Of a DNA stretch of 64,000 bases, positions 1 through 8,037 are shown in pieces. Source of the stretch: Azospirillaceae bacterium (GTDB taxonomy: Bacteria > Pseudomonadota > Alphaproteobacteria > Azospirillales > Azospirillaceae); the NCBI GenBank assembly GCA_035645145.1, contig DASQNC010000048.1, positions 1 through 64,000 on the forward strand, given 5' to 3'. The notes below the pieces were generated by a model, which saw nothing but the letters and a program-made list of their open reading frames with translations, was not told the origin of the DNA and searched no databases. The position numbers and the translations under genes are program-made. How positions within the stretch are numbered: position 1 is the first letter of the stretch; each line of letters begins with the position of its first letter.

Positions 1-148
1 CATCCCGCTGGGCGCCAAGCACCGGCTGGCCAATCCGGGCAAGGTGCTGCTGCACCTGATCGAGGTGCAGTCCGGCCCCTACCTGGAGGAGGACGACATC
101 GTCCGCTACGACGAGACCCTCATCGTCCCCCCGGACGCCGCAGGCTGA
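1..148 (+). CDS. manC: Mannose-1-phosphate guanylyltransferase / mannose-6-phosphate isomerase, C-terminal end (partial)
   Basis: Only the last 48 codons are present, read from base 2 to the TGA at 146-148. The peptide (starting [14 protein letters not shown], then LIEVQSG and [11 protein letters not shown]-like residues) matches the conserved C-terminal cupin domain of bifunctional ManC/AlgA enzymes, which turn mannose-6-phosphate or mannose-1-phosphate into GDP-mannose in the cytoplasm. GDP-mannose is the substrate for the gmd/rmd pair further along this window, so the gene fits the surface polysaccharide theme. The N-terminal nucleotidyltransferase domain lies outside the window, so a separate type II PMI cupin protein cannot be excluded. 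Confidence 0.8.
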   Translation, partial: IPLGAKHRLANPGKVLLHLIEVQSGPYLEEDDIVRYDETLIVPPDAAG

Positions 149-210
149 CGACACCCCCGGCCACGTCGGGCCGGGTTCATTGGTATCGCCACACCGCAGG
201 ACGGTCTGGA

Positions 211-1431
211 ATGAACGCCTCCATGTTCGGCGCACTGCTCCATCGGCATGTCTGGCAGCGCCTCCCGCGCGACAGCCGGCGAGAGGCCGCCGTCCGCGTT
301 GCCGCCCTGCTGGCGCCGCGCCCGTCCTTGGATCCGATCCCGGCCGCGGGCCCGATCATCGTGGCCGGCTACCTGCGCGCGGCGACCGGCCTCGGGCAGT
401 CCGCGCGGCTGTGCCTGGAAGCGCTCCGGTCGGCGGGCCTGCCCGCCTACGGTTACGACCTCAGCGGGCCGTTCCGGCAGGGAAAGGCGATCGATGTCGA
501 TGGGCTGGCGGACCCGCAGGCCGATTTCGCGGGGCCCGGGGCGCTTATCCTCCATGTGAATGCGCCCTTTGTGCCCATGGCGCTGCGCCTGCTTCCGCGC
601 AGGTGGATCCGGGGCAAGCTCGTGGTTGGGTATTGGGCCTGGGAATTGCCGGGTCTGCCGGCCCTGTGGCGGGTTGGAGCCCCTTTCGTCCACGAAGTCT
701 GGACGCCAAGCCGCTTCGTGTCGTCGGCCGTCTCGGCGGATTTGCCGGAGCTGCCGGTGCACACCGTTGCCCACCCCGTCGCGCTCCGCGCACCGGCTGC
801 GAAAGTGCCGTCCGAGGACGGCCGGCTGCGCGTGCTGACCATGCTCAACATCGCTTCGAGCTTTGCCCGCAAGAACCCTCTGGCAGCCGTCGCGGCGTTC
901 CGCGAAGCGTTCGGGAAGGATCCCTCCTGCCATCTGACGATCAAGGTTCAGAATGGCGCAGCCTACCCCGAGGGTCATCGGCGGCTTCTCGAAACCGTCG
1001 CGGACATGCCGAACGTCACGGTCGACGAGCGCACCCTGGCACCCGGCGAGGTCGTGGCCATGGTCGCCCGCCACGACGTGCTTTTGTCACTGCACCGGTC
1101 GGAGGGGTTCGGCCTGCACTTGGCCGAGGCGATGCTGGCCGGGTTGGTGGTGGTCGCGACCGACTGGTCGGGCAGCACGGACTTCATCCGGCCGGACTGG
1201 GCGATGCCCGTGCCCTACCGGCTGGTGCCCGCCGCCGATCCCCAGGGCGACTACGACCAATCCGAATTGAGGTGGGCGGAAGCGGACGTCGGGGCGGCCG
1301 CGGAGGCCCTGCGTGGGCTCCGCGACCCCGCGGTGCGGGCCCCGCTCGGGCGCCGGGCACAAGCCGAGGCGCAGGCGATGTTCTCCGCCTCGGCGTACGC
1401 GGCCCGCGTGCGCGCCCTGCTCGGGCGGTGA
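211..1431 (+). CDS. Glycosyltransferase, GT4-like (GT-B fold)
   Basis: This 406-residue protein has the GT-B layout of family 4 glycosyltransferases. An N-terminal domain contains a Gly-rich acceptor segment (GYLRAATGLGQSARL, about residues 55-70). The C-terminal nucleotide-sugar domain carries the EGFGLHLAEA motif near residue 297, the usual EX7E-type donor-binding region. No membrane segments are seen, so it is probably cytoplasmic or peripheral on the inner membrane. It lies 62 bp downstream of the ManC end on the same strand and is convergent with the T1SS genes, only 7 bp from the HlyD stop. The likely role is adding a sugar to an extracellular polysaccharide or O-antigen; donor and linkage cannot be told from sequence. 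The ATG at 211 follows a weak GGA and is the first good start. Confidence 0.85.
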   Translation: MNASMFGALLHRHVWQRLPRDSRREAAVRVAALLAPRPSLDPIPAAGPIIVAGYLRAATGLGQSARLCLEALRSAGLPAYGYDLSGPFRQGKAIDVDGLADPQADFAGPGALILHVNAPFVPMALRLLPRRWIRGKLVVGYWAWELPGLPALWRVGAPFVHEVWTPSRFVSSAVSADLPELPVHTVAHPVALRAPAAKVPSEDGRLRVLTMLNIASSFARKNPLAAVAAFREAFGKDPSCHLTIKVQNGAAYPEGHRRLLETVADMPNVTVDERTLAPGEVVAMVARHDVLLSLHRSEGFGLHLAEAMLAGLVVVATDWSGSTDFIRPDWAMPVPYRLVPAADPQGDYDQSELRWAEADVGAAAEALRGLRDPAVRAPLGRRAQAEAQAMFSASAYAARVRALLGR

Positions 1432-1438
1432 AGCGCCC

Positions 1439-2833
1439 TCAGCGCTCCCGCATCGCGTAGTCGACGATCTGGCTGAGCGGATCGATCAGGTATTGGAGTG
1501 CGGTCCGTTCGCCGGTCGCGATCATGACGTCGGCCGGCATACCCGGCACCAGCCGGCGGTCGCCGATCTTCTCCAGGCTTTCCTCGTCGATCAGGAGCCG
1601 CGCCTTGAAGTAGGGGGTTCCCGTGCGCTCATCCACCAGACGGTCGGCCGAAACACTCAGGACCGTTCCGGTCAGGTTCGGCAGCGTGCGCTGCTGGAGC
1701 GCGGTGAAGTTGATGATGCCGCGCTGGCCGACGACCACGTTCTCGACGTCGGTGGTCTGCAACTGCGCTTCGACGAGCAGCGTGTCGCGCACCGGCACGA
1801 CCTGCAGGATCGTGCGCCCCGGGGCGATGACGGCACCGACCGTTGTCACGGCCAACCCGACCACGGTCCCGTCCGCGGGGGCGCGGATTTCAAGGCGCCG
1901 CACCACGTCCAGGGCCGCCGTCTCCCGCTCCTGAAGCTCCAGGATCTGGTTCTGGGCCTCCTGGAGGGACTTGGCGACTTCCTCCCGGAAGGTGCGGGTG
2001 AGTTGGAGGATCTGGAGTTCCGCCTCCCCGATCGACTGCTGGGTTCGCGCCAGGGCCGCCAGATGCTCGCCCCGGTCGCCCTCAAGGCGGGCCGTTTCGC
2101 GCTCGAGTGCCAGCACCTTCGTGCGGGGAGCGTAGCCCTTCTCCGCCAAGTCGCGCGTGCCGCGCAGCTCCTCGCCGATGAGCCGGATCTGCCGGTCGCG
2201 GGACTGCTCCTGCGCCCGCAGGCCGCCAATCTGCTGCTGGAACTGGCCGATGCGCTGGCGCAGGATTTCGGTCTGGCCATTGATCGAGTTGCGCCGGGCC
2301 TTGAAGATCTCCTCCTGGCCGCGCAGGAGGTCGTTGATGGCGGGATCGTGCGCTCTGGCCACCAGATCGGCGGGGAACTCGACCTGGGACGCGCCGGATT
2401 GTTCGGCACGCAAACGCGCCTGCAGCGCCCGCGTCGCATCGAGCTGACCGCGCACGATGGCAAGGGATGCATGGGCACGGGTCGGGTCCAGACGAATCAG
2501 GACATCGCCGCTGTTCACCACCGCCCCGTCACGGACCAGGATCTCGGCGATGATGCCGCCGTCCAAGTGCTGCACGTCGCGGCGGTTGCTCTCGACGACC
2601 ACGACGCCTTGGGCAACGACGGCGCTGTCCAGAGGTGCCAGCGCGGCCCAGACCCCGAACCCGCCGAACGTGATCGCGATCGTCACCAAGCCGGCAATGA
2701 TCGGGCCGGTCGGGTTCATCGGTGCCGGTCCGATGCGGCCCGCTTCGTGAAGGTGCGGTGCTTCGGGTTCGGCAGCAGCCGCCTTGTCCCGCTTGCCCAA
2801 GCCAAGGCCCGGGAGGGCGATCCGAAATGCCAT
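1439..2833 (-). CDS. HlyD-family type I secretion periplasmic adaptor
   Basis: A 464-residue membrane fusion protein of the HlyD/PrtE/RsaE type. A short cytoplasmic N-terminus is followed by one hydrophobic segment at about residues 43-63, a lipoyl-like half motif (HLDGGIIAEILVRDG, about 88-102), a long coiled-coil hairpin with many Glu/Arg/Gln heptads (about 140-290), and a beta-barrel/lipoyl return ending in the LVPGMPADV stretch typical of these adaptors. It links the inner-membrane ABC transporter to a TolC-type outer membrane channel. The ABC transporter gene ends 23 bp upstream, so the two form an operon. No TolC homologue lies in the window. The nearby RsaA-like protein and DUF4214 protease are plausible substrates; this is inferred from proximity and the Caulobacter rsaADE precedent. 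Confidence 0.93.
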   Translation of the reverse strand: MAFRIALPGLGLGKRDKAAAAEPEAPHLHEAGRIGPAPMNPTGPIIAGLVTIAITFGGFGVWAALAPLDSAVVAQGVVVVESNRRDVQHLDGGIIAEILVRDGAVVNSGDVLIRLDPTRAHASLAIVRGQLDATRALQARLRAEQSGASQVEFPADLVARAHDPAINDLLRGQEEIFKARRNSINGQTEILRQRIGQFQQQIGGLRAQEQSRDRQIRLIGEELRGTRDLAEKGYAPRTKVLALERETARLEGDRGEHLAALARTQQSIGEAELQILQLTRTFREEVAKSLQEAQNQILELQERETAALDVVRRLEIRAPADGTVVGLAVTTVGAVIAPGRTILQVVPVRDTLLVEAQLQTTDVENVVVGQRGIINFTALQQRTLPNLTGTVLSVSADRLVDERTGTPYFKARLLIDEESLEKIGDRRLVPGMPADVMIATGERTALQYLIDPLSQIVDYAMRER

Positions 2834-2856
2834 GTGCGATGTCTCTGGAAATGGGA

Positions 2857-4584
2857 TCAGGCGGAGCCGCCGTGGGCGGCCACGGGTTGGGCCACAGCCT
2901 GCGCGACGGTCGGCCGCGTAACGCGCGCCAGCACCTCGGCACGAGGCCCGAACATCTGAACGGCACCGTCGCGCATCACCAGCACCTTGTCGACGTTGGT
3001 GAGGACGCTCGGCCGGTGCGCAATGATGACAATGGTCTTCCGCGCGGCCTTCAGTTGCCGGATCGCCTCGATCAGGCAGCCCTCGCCCTCCTCGTCCAGG
3101 TTCGAGTTCGGCTCGTCGAACACGAAGATGGCGGGGTCGCCGTACAGGGCGCGCGCAAGGCCGAGACGCTGCTTCTGACCACCCGAGAGCTGGTTTCCGG
3201 CCTCACCGACCGGGGTGTCATACCCTTTGGGCAGTCGCAGGATCATGTCGTGGACGCCGGCCTTGCGGGCCGCGTCGACGACCTTGGCGGCATCGATCTC
3301 GCCGAAGCGTGCGATGTTCTCGGCAATCGTCCCGTCGAACAGCTCGATGTCCTGGGGCAGGTAGCCGATGTACGGACCGAGGCGTTCGCGCGGCCAGACC
3401 TGCACATCGGCCCCGTCAATGCGGACCTTGCCATTGACCGCCGGCCATACGCCGACGATAAGGCGCGCCAGGGTGGACTTGCCCGCGGCACTGGGGCCGA
3501 CAATGCCGACCGCCTCGCCGGGCTGGATCTCGAAGCTGACGCCCCGGAGGGTCGGGACGGATCCGCCGGGGGGGACGGCCACGACGCCCTCGAGGGTGAT
3601 GCGCCCCTCGGGTGCGGGCAGTTCCATGCGCTCCGGGCGCGGCGGCACGGCGCGGAGCAGATCGTCGAGCCGGCGGAACGCCAGACGGGCGCCAACGACC
3701 GCGTTCCAGGTCCCCACCGCCATCTCGACCGGGGCGAGCGCCTTTCCGGCGATGATCGAACCGGCGATCATCATGCCGGGCGAAATTTCCCCCTCGATGG
3801 CGAGCAGCGCACCGGCCCCCAGCATGCAGGACTGCATGGCGACGCGGACGAACTTGGTGGCGGAATTGATCAGGCCGGCCCGATCGCTGGCCTGCGCCTG
3901 GAGCGCGAGGACACGGCCATGCCGGTCCAGCCAGCGCCGGCGGACGCCGGGCAGCATGCCCATGGCCTCCAGCACCTCGGCGTTGCGCAGGCTGGTTTCC
4001 GCGAAATACGTGCCCGCGATATGCTCGGCACTCGCCTGCCCCAGCTTGCCGCGGGTCGCCATTTCGGTCGCAATGGCCAAGCCGAACAGGAGAATGCCGG
4101 CGACAAGAGTGATGGTGCCCAGAAGCGGGTGCACCATGAACAGGAACAGCAGGAAGACCGGCGTCCAGGGCGCGTCGAAGAACGCGAACAGGCCCTGCCC
4201 GGTCAGAAACTGCCGCAACGTCGTAAGATCGTTGAGGGGCTGTGCGCGGTGCCCGCGCGCCATCCGCAATTGACGCTCGAAAACCGCACCGAACAGCCGG
4301 CTGCTCAGCAGATGGTCGAGGTACGCGCCAACCCGCACCAGGATGCGCGACCGCACCATCTCGAGGATGGACATGACCAGGATGAGGCCCACCGTGATGA
4401 TGGTGAGCATGACCAGGGTGCTTTCGCTGCGGCTGTGCAGCACCCGGTCGTAGACCTGCATCATGTACAGGGGGGAAACGAGCAGCAGCAGGTTGATGGC
4501 AAAGCTGAAGCCGGCCGCAGCCAAAAGCGGCCGCGTGCACCGGCTCAACGTCTCCAGCAGCTCGGACTTGGGTTTCGGGTTCAA
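2857..4584 (-). CDS. Type I secretion system permease/ATPase (PrtD/RsaD-like)
   Basis: A 575-residue half-transporter. The N-terminal membrane domain (about residues 20-300) has several hydrophobic helices, and the ABC domain occupies about 330-560. Walker A is GPSAAGKST near residue 361, the signature LSGGQKQR near 465, and Walker B FVFDEPNSNLD near 490. Length and the LYMMQVYDRVL segment after the first helices are typical of PrtD/AprD/RsaD transporters that export C-terminal-signal proteins without a leader peptidase domain. It is the first gene of an operon with the HlyD adaptor. The reading frame opens with TTG at 4584, with a GGCGGAG just upstream; no better ATG precedes the conserved region, so the exact start is uncertain. 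Confidence 0.93.
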   Translation of the reverse strand: MNPKPKSELLETLSRCTRPLLAAAGFSFAINLLLLVSPLYMMQVYDRVLHSRSESTLVMLTIITVGLILVMSILEMVRSRILVRVGAYLDHLLSSRLFGAVFERQLRMARGHRAQPLNDLTTLRQFLTGQGLFAFFDAPWTPVFLLFLFMVHPLLGTITLVAGILLFGLAIATEMATRGKLGQASAEHIAGTYFAETSLRNAEVLEAMGMLPGVRRRWLDRHGRVLALQAQASDRAGLINSATKFVRVAMQSCMLGAGALLAIEGEISPGMMIAGSIIAGKALAPVEMAVGTWNAVVGARLAFRRLDDLLRAVPPRPERMELPAPEGRITLEGVVAVPPGGSVPTLRGVSFEIQPGEAVGIVGPSAAGKSTLARLIVGVWPAVNGKVRIDGADVQVWPRERLGPYIGYLPQDIELFDGTIAENIARFGEIDAAKVVDAARKAGVHDMILRLPKGYDTPVGEAGNQLSGGQKQRLGLARALYGDPAIFVFDEPNSNLDEEGEGCLIEAIRQLKAARKTIVIIAHRPSVLTNVDKVLVMRDGAVQMFGPRAEVLARVTRPTVAQAVAQPVAAHGGSA

Positions 4585-4940
4585 GGCTCCGCCACTGAAT
4601 AGGGTTAAACCGTATGGGTGATGAGTATCAGGACGATCGAAGGGGTGTCAAGGTTGGCCACCCGCATAGGAGATGCGCCGTCGTGACAATCCGGCGCCAC
4701 TCGCATACTTACGTGCATTTCGATGCAGGTGCACGCGTAATTGAAATGCGGCGTCCACCGCTTGGGGTACAGCCGTCTCCCGCGCCGTTCATTGCTTGAT
4801 GCACTGCCGGCCATGGTCTGTTTCGTGCGGCCAAGGATCTTGCACCCGAAACCGCACACGCCCCATTCTCGGCCGCCGTTCATGGCCTGCGGACCGATCG
4901 GCCCGTAGGCGCTCCCCTCTCCATCCAGGCTCAACGCGGC
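4585..4940. other. Divergent intergenic region between the T1SS operon and the SapC-like gene
   Basis: These 356 bases separate two divergent genes and must hold both promoters. No convincing ORF is present. The notable structure is an imperfect dyad at 4712-4735, CGTGCA then TGCACG separated by 12 bases, overlapping a second pair GCATTTC/GAAATGC. It resembles an operator in form only; I cannot match it to a known regulator. Confidence 0.4.
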
Positions 4941-5720
4941 ATGTACAAGAAGCTTGCCCCCCTTTCCCGCGACCGCCACGCACGGCTGAAGCTGAAATCG
5001 CCGGCAACCGGCCCGTTCACGCATGCGGAAGCCACCGCCACGGTCGCGGTCTGCTCGGCCGAGCTGTCCCTGGCCGTGCATGAATTTCCCATGACCTTCG
5101 TGTCCGGCCCCGACGGGCGCTTCCGCCTTCTTGGCGTGCTCGGCGTCAAGCCCGGGGAAAATCTTTTCGTCGCCCACGATGGGCGCTGGCTGGGGCGGTA
5201 TGTCCCCGCCCAGTTCCGCGGATATCCGTTTGCGATGGGACGCACCGAGGATGGCCGCGCGGCCTTGCTCGTGGACGAGGGGAGCCCCTGGCTTTCCGAG
5301 GATGAGGGGTCGCCCCTGTTCGGAGAGGACGGGGAACCATCCGAGGCGATCAGCCGGATGGGGGGCTTCCTCGCCCAGGTGGCCCAGCAGTTGGCCGCCG
5401 TCGACGCGGCCTGTGACGCGCTGCACCGGCACGGGCTGATCGTGCCATGGCCGGTCAAAATCAAGGGCGAGAACGGATCCCCGACGGAAATCACCGGCTT
5501 CCACAGGGTCGACGAGGAACGTCTGCGGCAGATCCCGGAAAGCGCGATCGCGGAGTTGCAGCGCACCGGCGCGCTCCAGATTGCGTACGCCCAGATCTTT
5601 TCGATGCCGCTGATCGCGCGATTGCCCGAGGTCGCGGCCCTGCGTCAACGGACGGGCCCCGCAGCCCCGGCCCTTCCGGACACCCCGGACGCACTCCGAG
5701 ACCTTGAGTTCAAGTTCTGA
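4941..5720 (+). CDS. SapC family protein
   Basis: A 259-residue soluble protein resembling SapC-family proteins (named after an S-layer-associated Campylobacter fetus locus). It shows the usual opening (MYKKLAPLSRDRHA), the AELSLAVHEFPMTF block, and the GRYVPAQFRGYPFAMG and GSPLFGEDGEPSEAI blocks characteristic of the family across Proteobacteria. It has no signal peptide or membrane segment. The biochemical function of the family is not established; members often sit beside surface or secretion genes, as here beside a T1SS. It is divergent from the T1SS operon and ends 5 bp before a strong hairpin terminator shared with the next gene. The start at 4941 has only a weak ribosome-binding site but gives the family N-terminus. 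Confidence 0.85.
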   Translation: MYKKLAPLSRDRHARLKLKSPATGPFTHAEATATVAVCSAELSLAVHEFPMTFVSGPDGRFRLLGVLGVKPGENLFVAHDGRWLGRYVPAQFRGYPFAMGRTEDGRAALLVDEGSPWLSEDEGSPLFGEDGEPSEAISRMGGFLAQVAQQLAAVDAACDALHRHGLIVPWPVKIKGENGSPTEITGFHRVDEERLRQIPESAIAELQRTGALQIAYAQIFSMPLIARLPEVAALRQRTGPAAPALPDTPDALRDLEFKF

Positions 5721-5725
5721 ACGCG

Positions 5726-5763
5726 GAATGGACGCCCCCCACCGCGATGGGGGGCGTCCATTC
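5726..5763. terminator. Bidirectional hairpin terminator
   Basis: A 15-bp perfect stem (5726-5740 pairing with 5749-5763) with an 8-base loop lies exactly between the convergent SapC-like gene and the Ala/Pro-rich gene. It overlaps the latter's stop codon. There is no long T-run on either strand, but the stem is very strong and placed to end both transcripts. Confidence 0.8.
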
Positions 5764-7459
5764 AAATGTCGATGACGCCGATCAGTTTGATCGTCGAGCC
5801 GACGTCGAAGCCCAGCTCGAGGGGGGCCGCAACCGCCTTTGCGGCCAGCGACGGGGAGACCTGATCGGCACTGACCATCGCCACGCCCGGCATCAGCATG
5901 AAAACCTTCCTATCCAGGCCGGCACCTTCGAACAGGAGGATTCGGTCGACATTCGCGGGCATGGTCTCATCGAATGATAGGGCCGAATGAATGGAGGAGA
6001 GCTCCGCCCCGTCGACCGCGATTTCACGCGCCGCATCCCAAGTGAAATCGATGATGGCCAGAGCCGCCTTTTCCGCGGAGGACCGAGGCACTTGGTGATC
6101 GGATGGGGGACCGTCCACCGGCTCAGGGGAAACAGGCAGGATCTTCGGACCGTCATCGGGTGAGGTCAAACCCGTCCCGGGCACATCCCCGGTCCTGGGA
6201 GCATCGGATCCGCGTCCCGGTTCGGACGGAGGCAGCATACCGATCAGGACCGCGCCATCGCGATAGAAATCACCCCAGGTAAACGTAACGATCTCATGGG
6301 CCGGGGCTTTTGAAACGCCCCCCCCGACCGTTGCCGGATCCCCCTGCCCTCCGCTTTCCCCGACATTGGGGGCCTTTGCTGCGAGCACAACCGCCTCGGC
6401 CGGCGGCAGCGGATTGGGAACCGCCCCCGCCGTGACGGCCCCTGTCGCAACGCCCTCCTTCGGGTGGTCGACGAGGGCGGCAACGGTGTCGGCATCGACG
6501 GATGGGGCCAGAGGAGCCGTTTTCAACGGCACCTCGCCCAGCAGGCCGGTGGGATCGAAGGAGGCAAGGTTGAATTCACCGCCAGGATCCTTGTGAGCCG
6601 CCAGCGGATCGGGCGACTTCAGGGCGATTGCCTCCGCCTTCACATCGGCGGGTGGGTTGGCGGTGGCAGATGCCGTCGCCACGGGCAGCCCGCCCCCATC
6701 GGATGCCGAAAGCGGCGGCTCGCCCTCGAACGACGGGGCGAACGCGATGGTGGAGGCCCCCTCCTCCTCCTTGGCCTCCGCAGGTGCGGCGGCCGGCTCG
6801 ACCTGCAACCCCGGAAGGGATCCGTCCAGCGTCAGCGTGATTGTGGCCACCACCGCTGCTGCGGCTGCGGCCACGTGGGCAAAGCCCTGACCATCGGCCG
6901 GGCGCGCCGCGGTTTCCGCGGAGGTGGAGAGAGCCGCGCGTAATACGTTGACCTGTGGTGTCCCGGCATCCGTGCGCTTGGCGGTCGGATCAGCGGTTTC
7001 CGATGCCGCCGCGGTTCGGACGAAATCGCCGCCGGCAAAAATCTCTTCATGCGCGGAGTACGCGAAAGCCGTGGCAATGAACGCGGCGAGGATTGCGGCG
7101 GGGTGCATGTGCACCCGCGGCCCCCCCCCCTTGGATGGGGGCATCACAAGGGGCTGCGTGCGAAGGACCTGATCCAGAATGTCACGCAGGACGCGGCCAC
7201 GAATGACGTGTTCGTTGGCGACGCTCGACGCCACCATCTCGCCATCGATCCGGGCGAGGTGCGCAATCACATCCTGGGTGTCTTCCCGGACGAAGACCAG
7301 CCACGGGTCCCCCTCGTCCGACTCCCCCGTTTCAATTCCAACCGGAAGGCCGGCGCGGGCCAGCAGGTCGACAATCCGGTAGCACTCGGAAATTTCGTCC
7401 GTCGACCAGCGCCGGGGGGCCTGCGGCCTTGCCGCGAAGGGGAGGATAACAGCCGCCAT
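5762..7459 (-). CDS. Ala/Pro-rich membrane-associated protein of unknown function, with G10 tract
   Basis: A 565-residue protein I cannot assign. The N-terminal ~105 residues are a compact acidic domain (DEISECYRIVDLLARAGLPV, then a segment mentioning GDPWLVFVRED). Two hydrophobic stretches follow at about 120-136 and 193-210. Residues 215-470 are low-complexity, rich in Ala, Pro, Gly, Asp and Glu. The last ~90 residues are again well structured (VDRILLFEGAGLDRKVFMLMPGV). The layout suggests an anchored protein with a flexible linker between two domains. Codons 110-113 contain a run of ten G (7121-7130 on the plus strand as C), just before the first hydrophobic stretch, and a second run of eight lies at 6318-6325. 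Downstream of an XRE regulator on the same strand, so possibly co-regulated. Confidence 0.75.
   Translation of the reverse strand: MAAVILPFAARPQAPRRWSTDEISECYRIVDLLARAGLPVGIETGESDEGDPWLVFVREDTQDVIAHLARIDGEMVASSVANEHVIRGRVLRDILDQVLRTQPLVMPPSKGGGPRVHMHPAAILAAFIATAFAYSAHEEIFAGGDFVRTAAASETADPTAKRTDAGTPQVNVLRAALSTSAETAARPADGQGFAHVAAAAAAVVATITLTLDGSLPGLQVEPAAAPAEAKEEEGASTIAFAPSFEGEPPLSASDGGGLPVATASATANPPADVKAEAIALKSPDPLAAHKDPGGEFNLASFDPTGLLGEVPLKTAPLAPSVDADTVAALVDHPKEGVATGAVTAGAVPNPLPPAEAVVLAAKAPNVGESGGQGDPATVGGGVSKAPAHEIVTFTWGDFYRDGAVLIGMLPPSEPGRGSDAPRTGDVPGTGLTSPDDGPKILPVSPEPVDGPPSDHQVPRSSAEKAALAIIDFTWDAAREIAVDGAELSSIHSALSFDETMPANVDRILLFEGAGLDRKVFMLMPGVAMVSADQVSPSLAAKAVAAPLELGFDVGSTIKLIGVIDI
7121..7130 (-). 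repeat. Homopolymeric G10 tract inside a coding region
   Basis: Ten consecutive C on the plus strand, read as G10 in the coding sequence of the Ala/Pro-rich protein, spanning Lys110-Gly113. A one-base slip would end translation shortly afterwards, before the hydrophobic segments, so the tract could act as a phase-variation switch. It could equally be a sequencing or assembly hotspot. Confidence 0.7.
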
Positions 7460-7536
7460 GCGTCAGGGCCCCGCGTACCATCTACCGGATTGGCAACAGA
7501 CTACCTAATGGAGTGCCCCCGGGCCGGCAAGTGACA

Positions 7537-7860
7537 TCAGCCCTCGCCCGTGCCGGCGCTCGCCTCTTGAGGGAACAACAAGCCGTAAGTCACCGGATCG
7601 TAATAGCGCATCAGTTCCTTGACGAAGACGGCCGGCTCCATACCCAGCGACTCCGCCCACACTTGGTATCGGTCGGGCGGGATGCGACCGCGCCCGGCCT
7701 CCAACTGCGAGACGAAGGTGTAATAATCCAGGCCGACCTTATGCGCGAGCTGGCGCTGGGAAAGCCCGCTTGCTTCACGCAACTGTTTCAGCCACTTCCC
7801 CGCCTGTTGGCGGAGCGCCTTCACATCGTGCGATGCCAACTGTTGGGGGTGCGCGTACAT
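7537..7860 (-). CDS. XRE-family helix-turn-helix transcriptional regulator
   Basis: A 107-residue DNA-binding protein. An HTH_3 domain covers about residues 15-70: LKQLREASGLSQRQLAHKVGLDYYTFVSQLEAGRG shows the classic recognition helix and the SQLEAGR turn. The tail (MEPAVFVKELMRYYDPVTYGLLF) is short, so there is no separate ligand domain. I chose the ATG at 7860 over the longer frame opening at 8031, because a GGAG lies 7 bases upstream and the promoter-like GGGTATAGTAAC lies inside the longer frame. The Ala/Pro-rich gene follows 77 bp downstream on the same strand. The same 12-mer promoter core occurs upstream of the S-layer gene, hinting that both share regulation, perhaps by this protein; that link is inference. 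Confidence 0.88.
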   Translation of the reverse strand: MYAHPQQLASHDVKALRQQAGKWLKQLREASGLSQRQLAHKVGLDYYTFVSQLEAGRGRIPPDRYQVWAESLGMEPAVFVKELMRYYDPVTYGLLFPQEASAGTGEG

Positions 7861-7896
7861 ACTGGGCTCCGAGGTCGTCCAACCCTCAGTCAATAA

Positions 7897-7929
7897 GTTA
7901 CTATACCCAGGAATCCGGCCCTCCCGCAA
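7897..7929 (-). promoter_or_regulatory. Putative sigma-70-type promoter of the XRE gene
   Basis: On the minus strand TTGCGG (7929-7924) is followed after 18 bases by TATAGT (7905-7900), about 40 bases before the ATG. The core GGGTATAGTAAC is identical over 12 bases to the one upstream of the surface-layer gene at 19394-19383. Confidence 0.5.
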
Positions 7930-8037
7930 CAGGGTAGTTCGAACGTCCAAACCATTTTCGCCACATTTTATCCGTTGGGCGGACCGGATCAGAACGAGGC
8001 GGAACGGCCCACCGGCCCCGCTGCCGTGCATTCCTCG

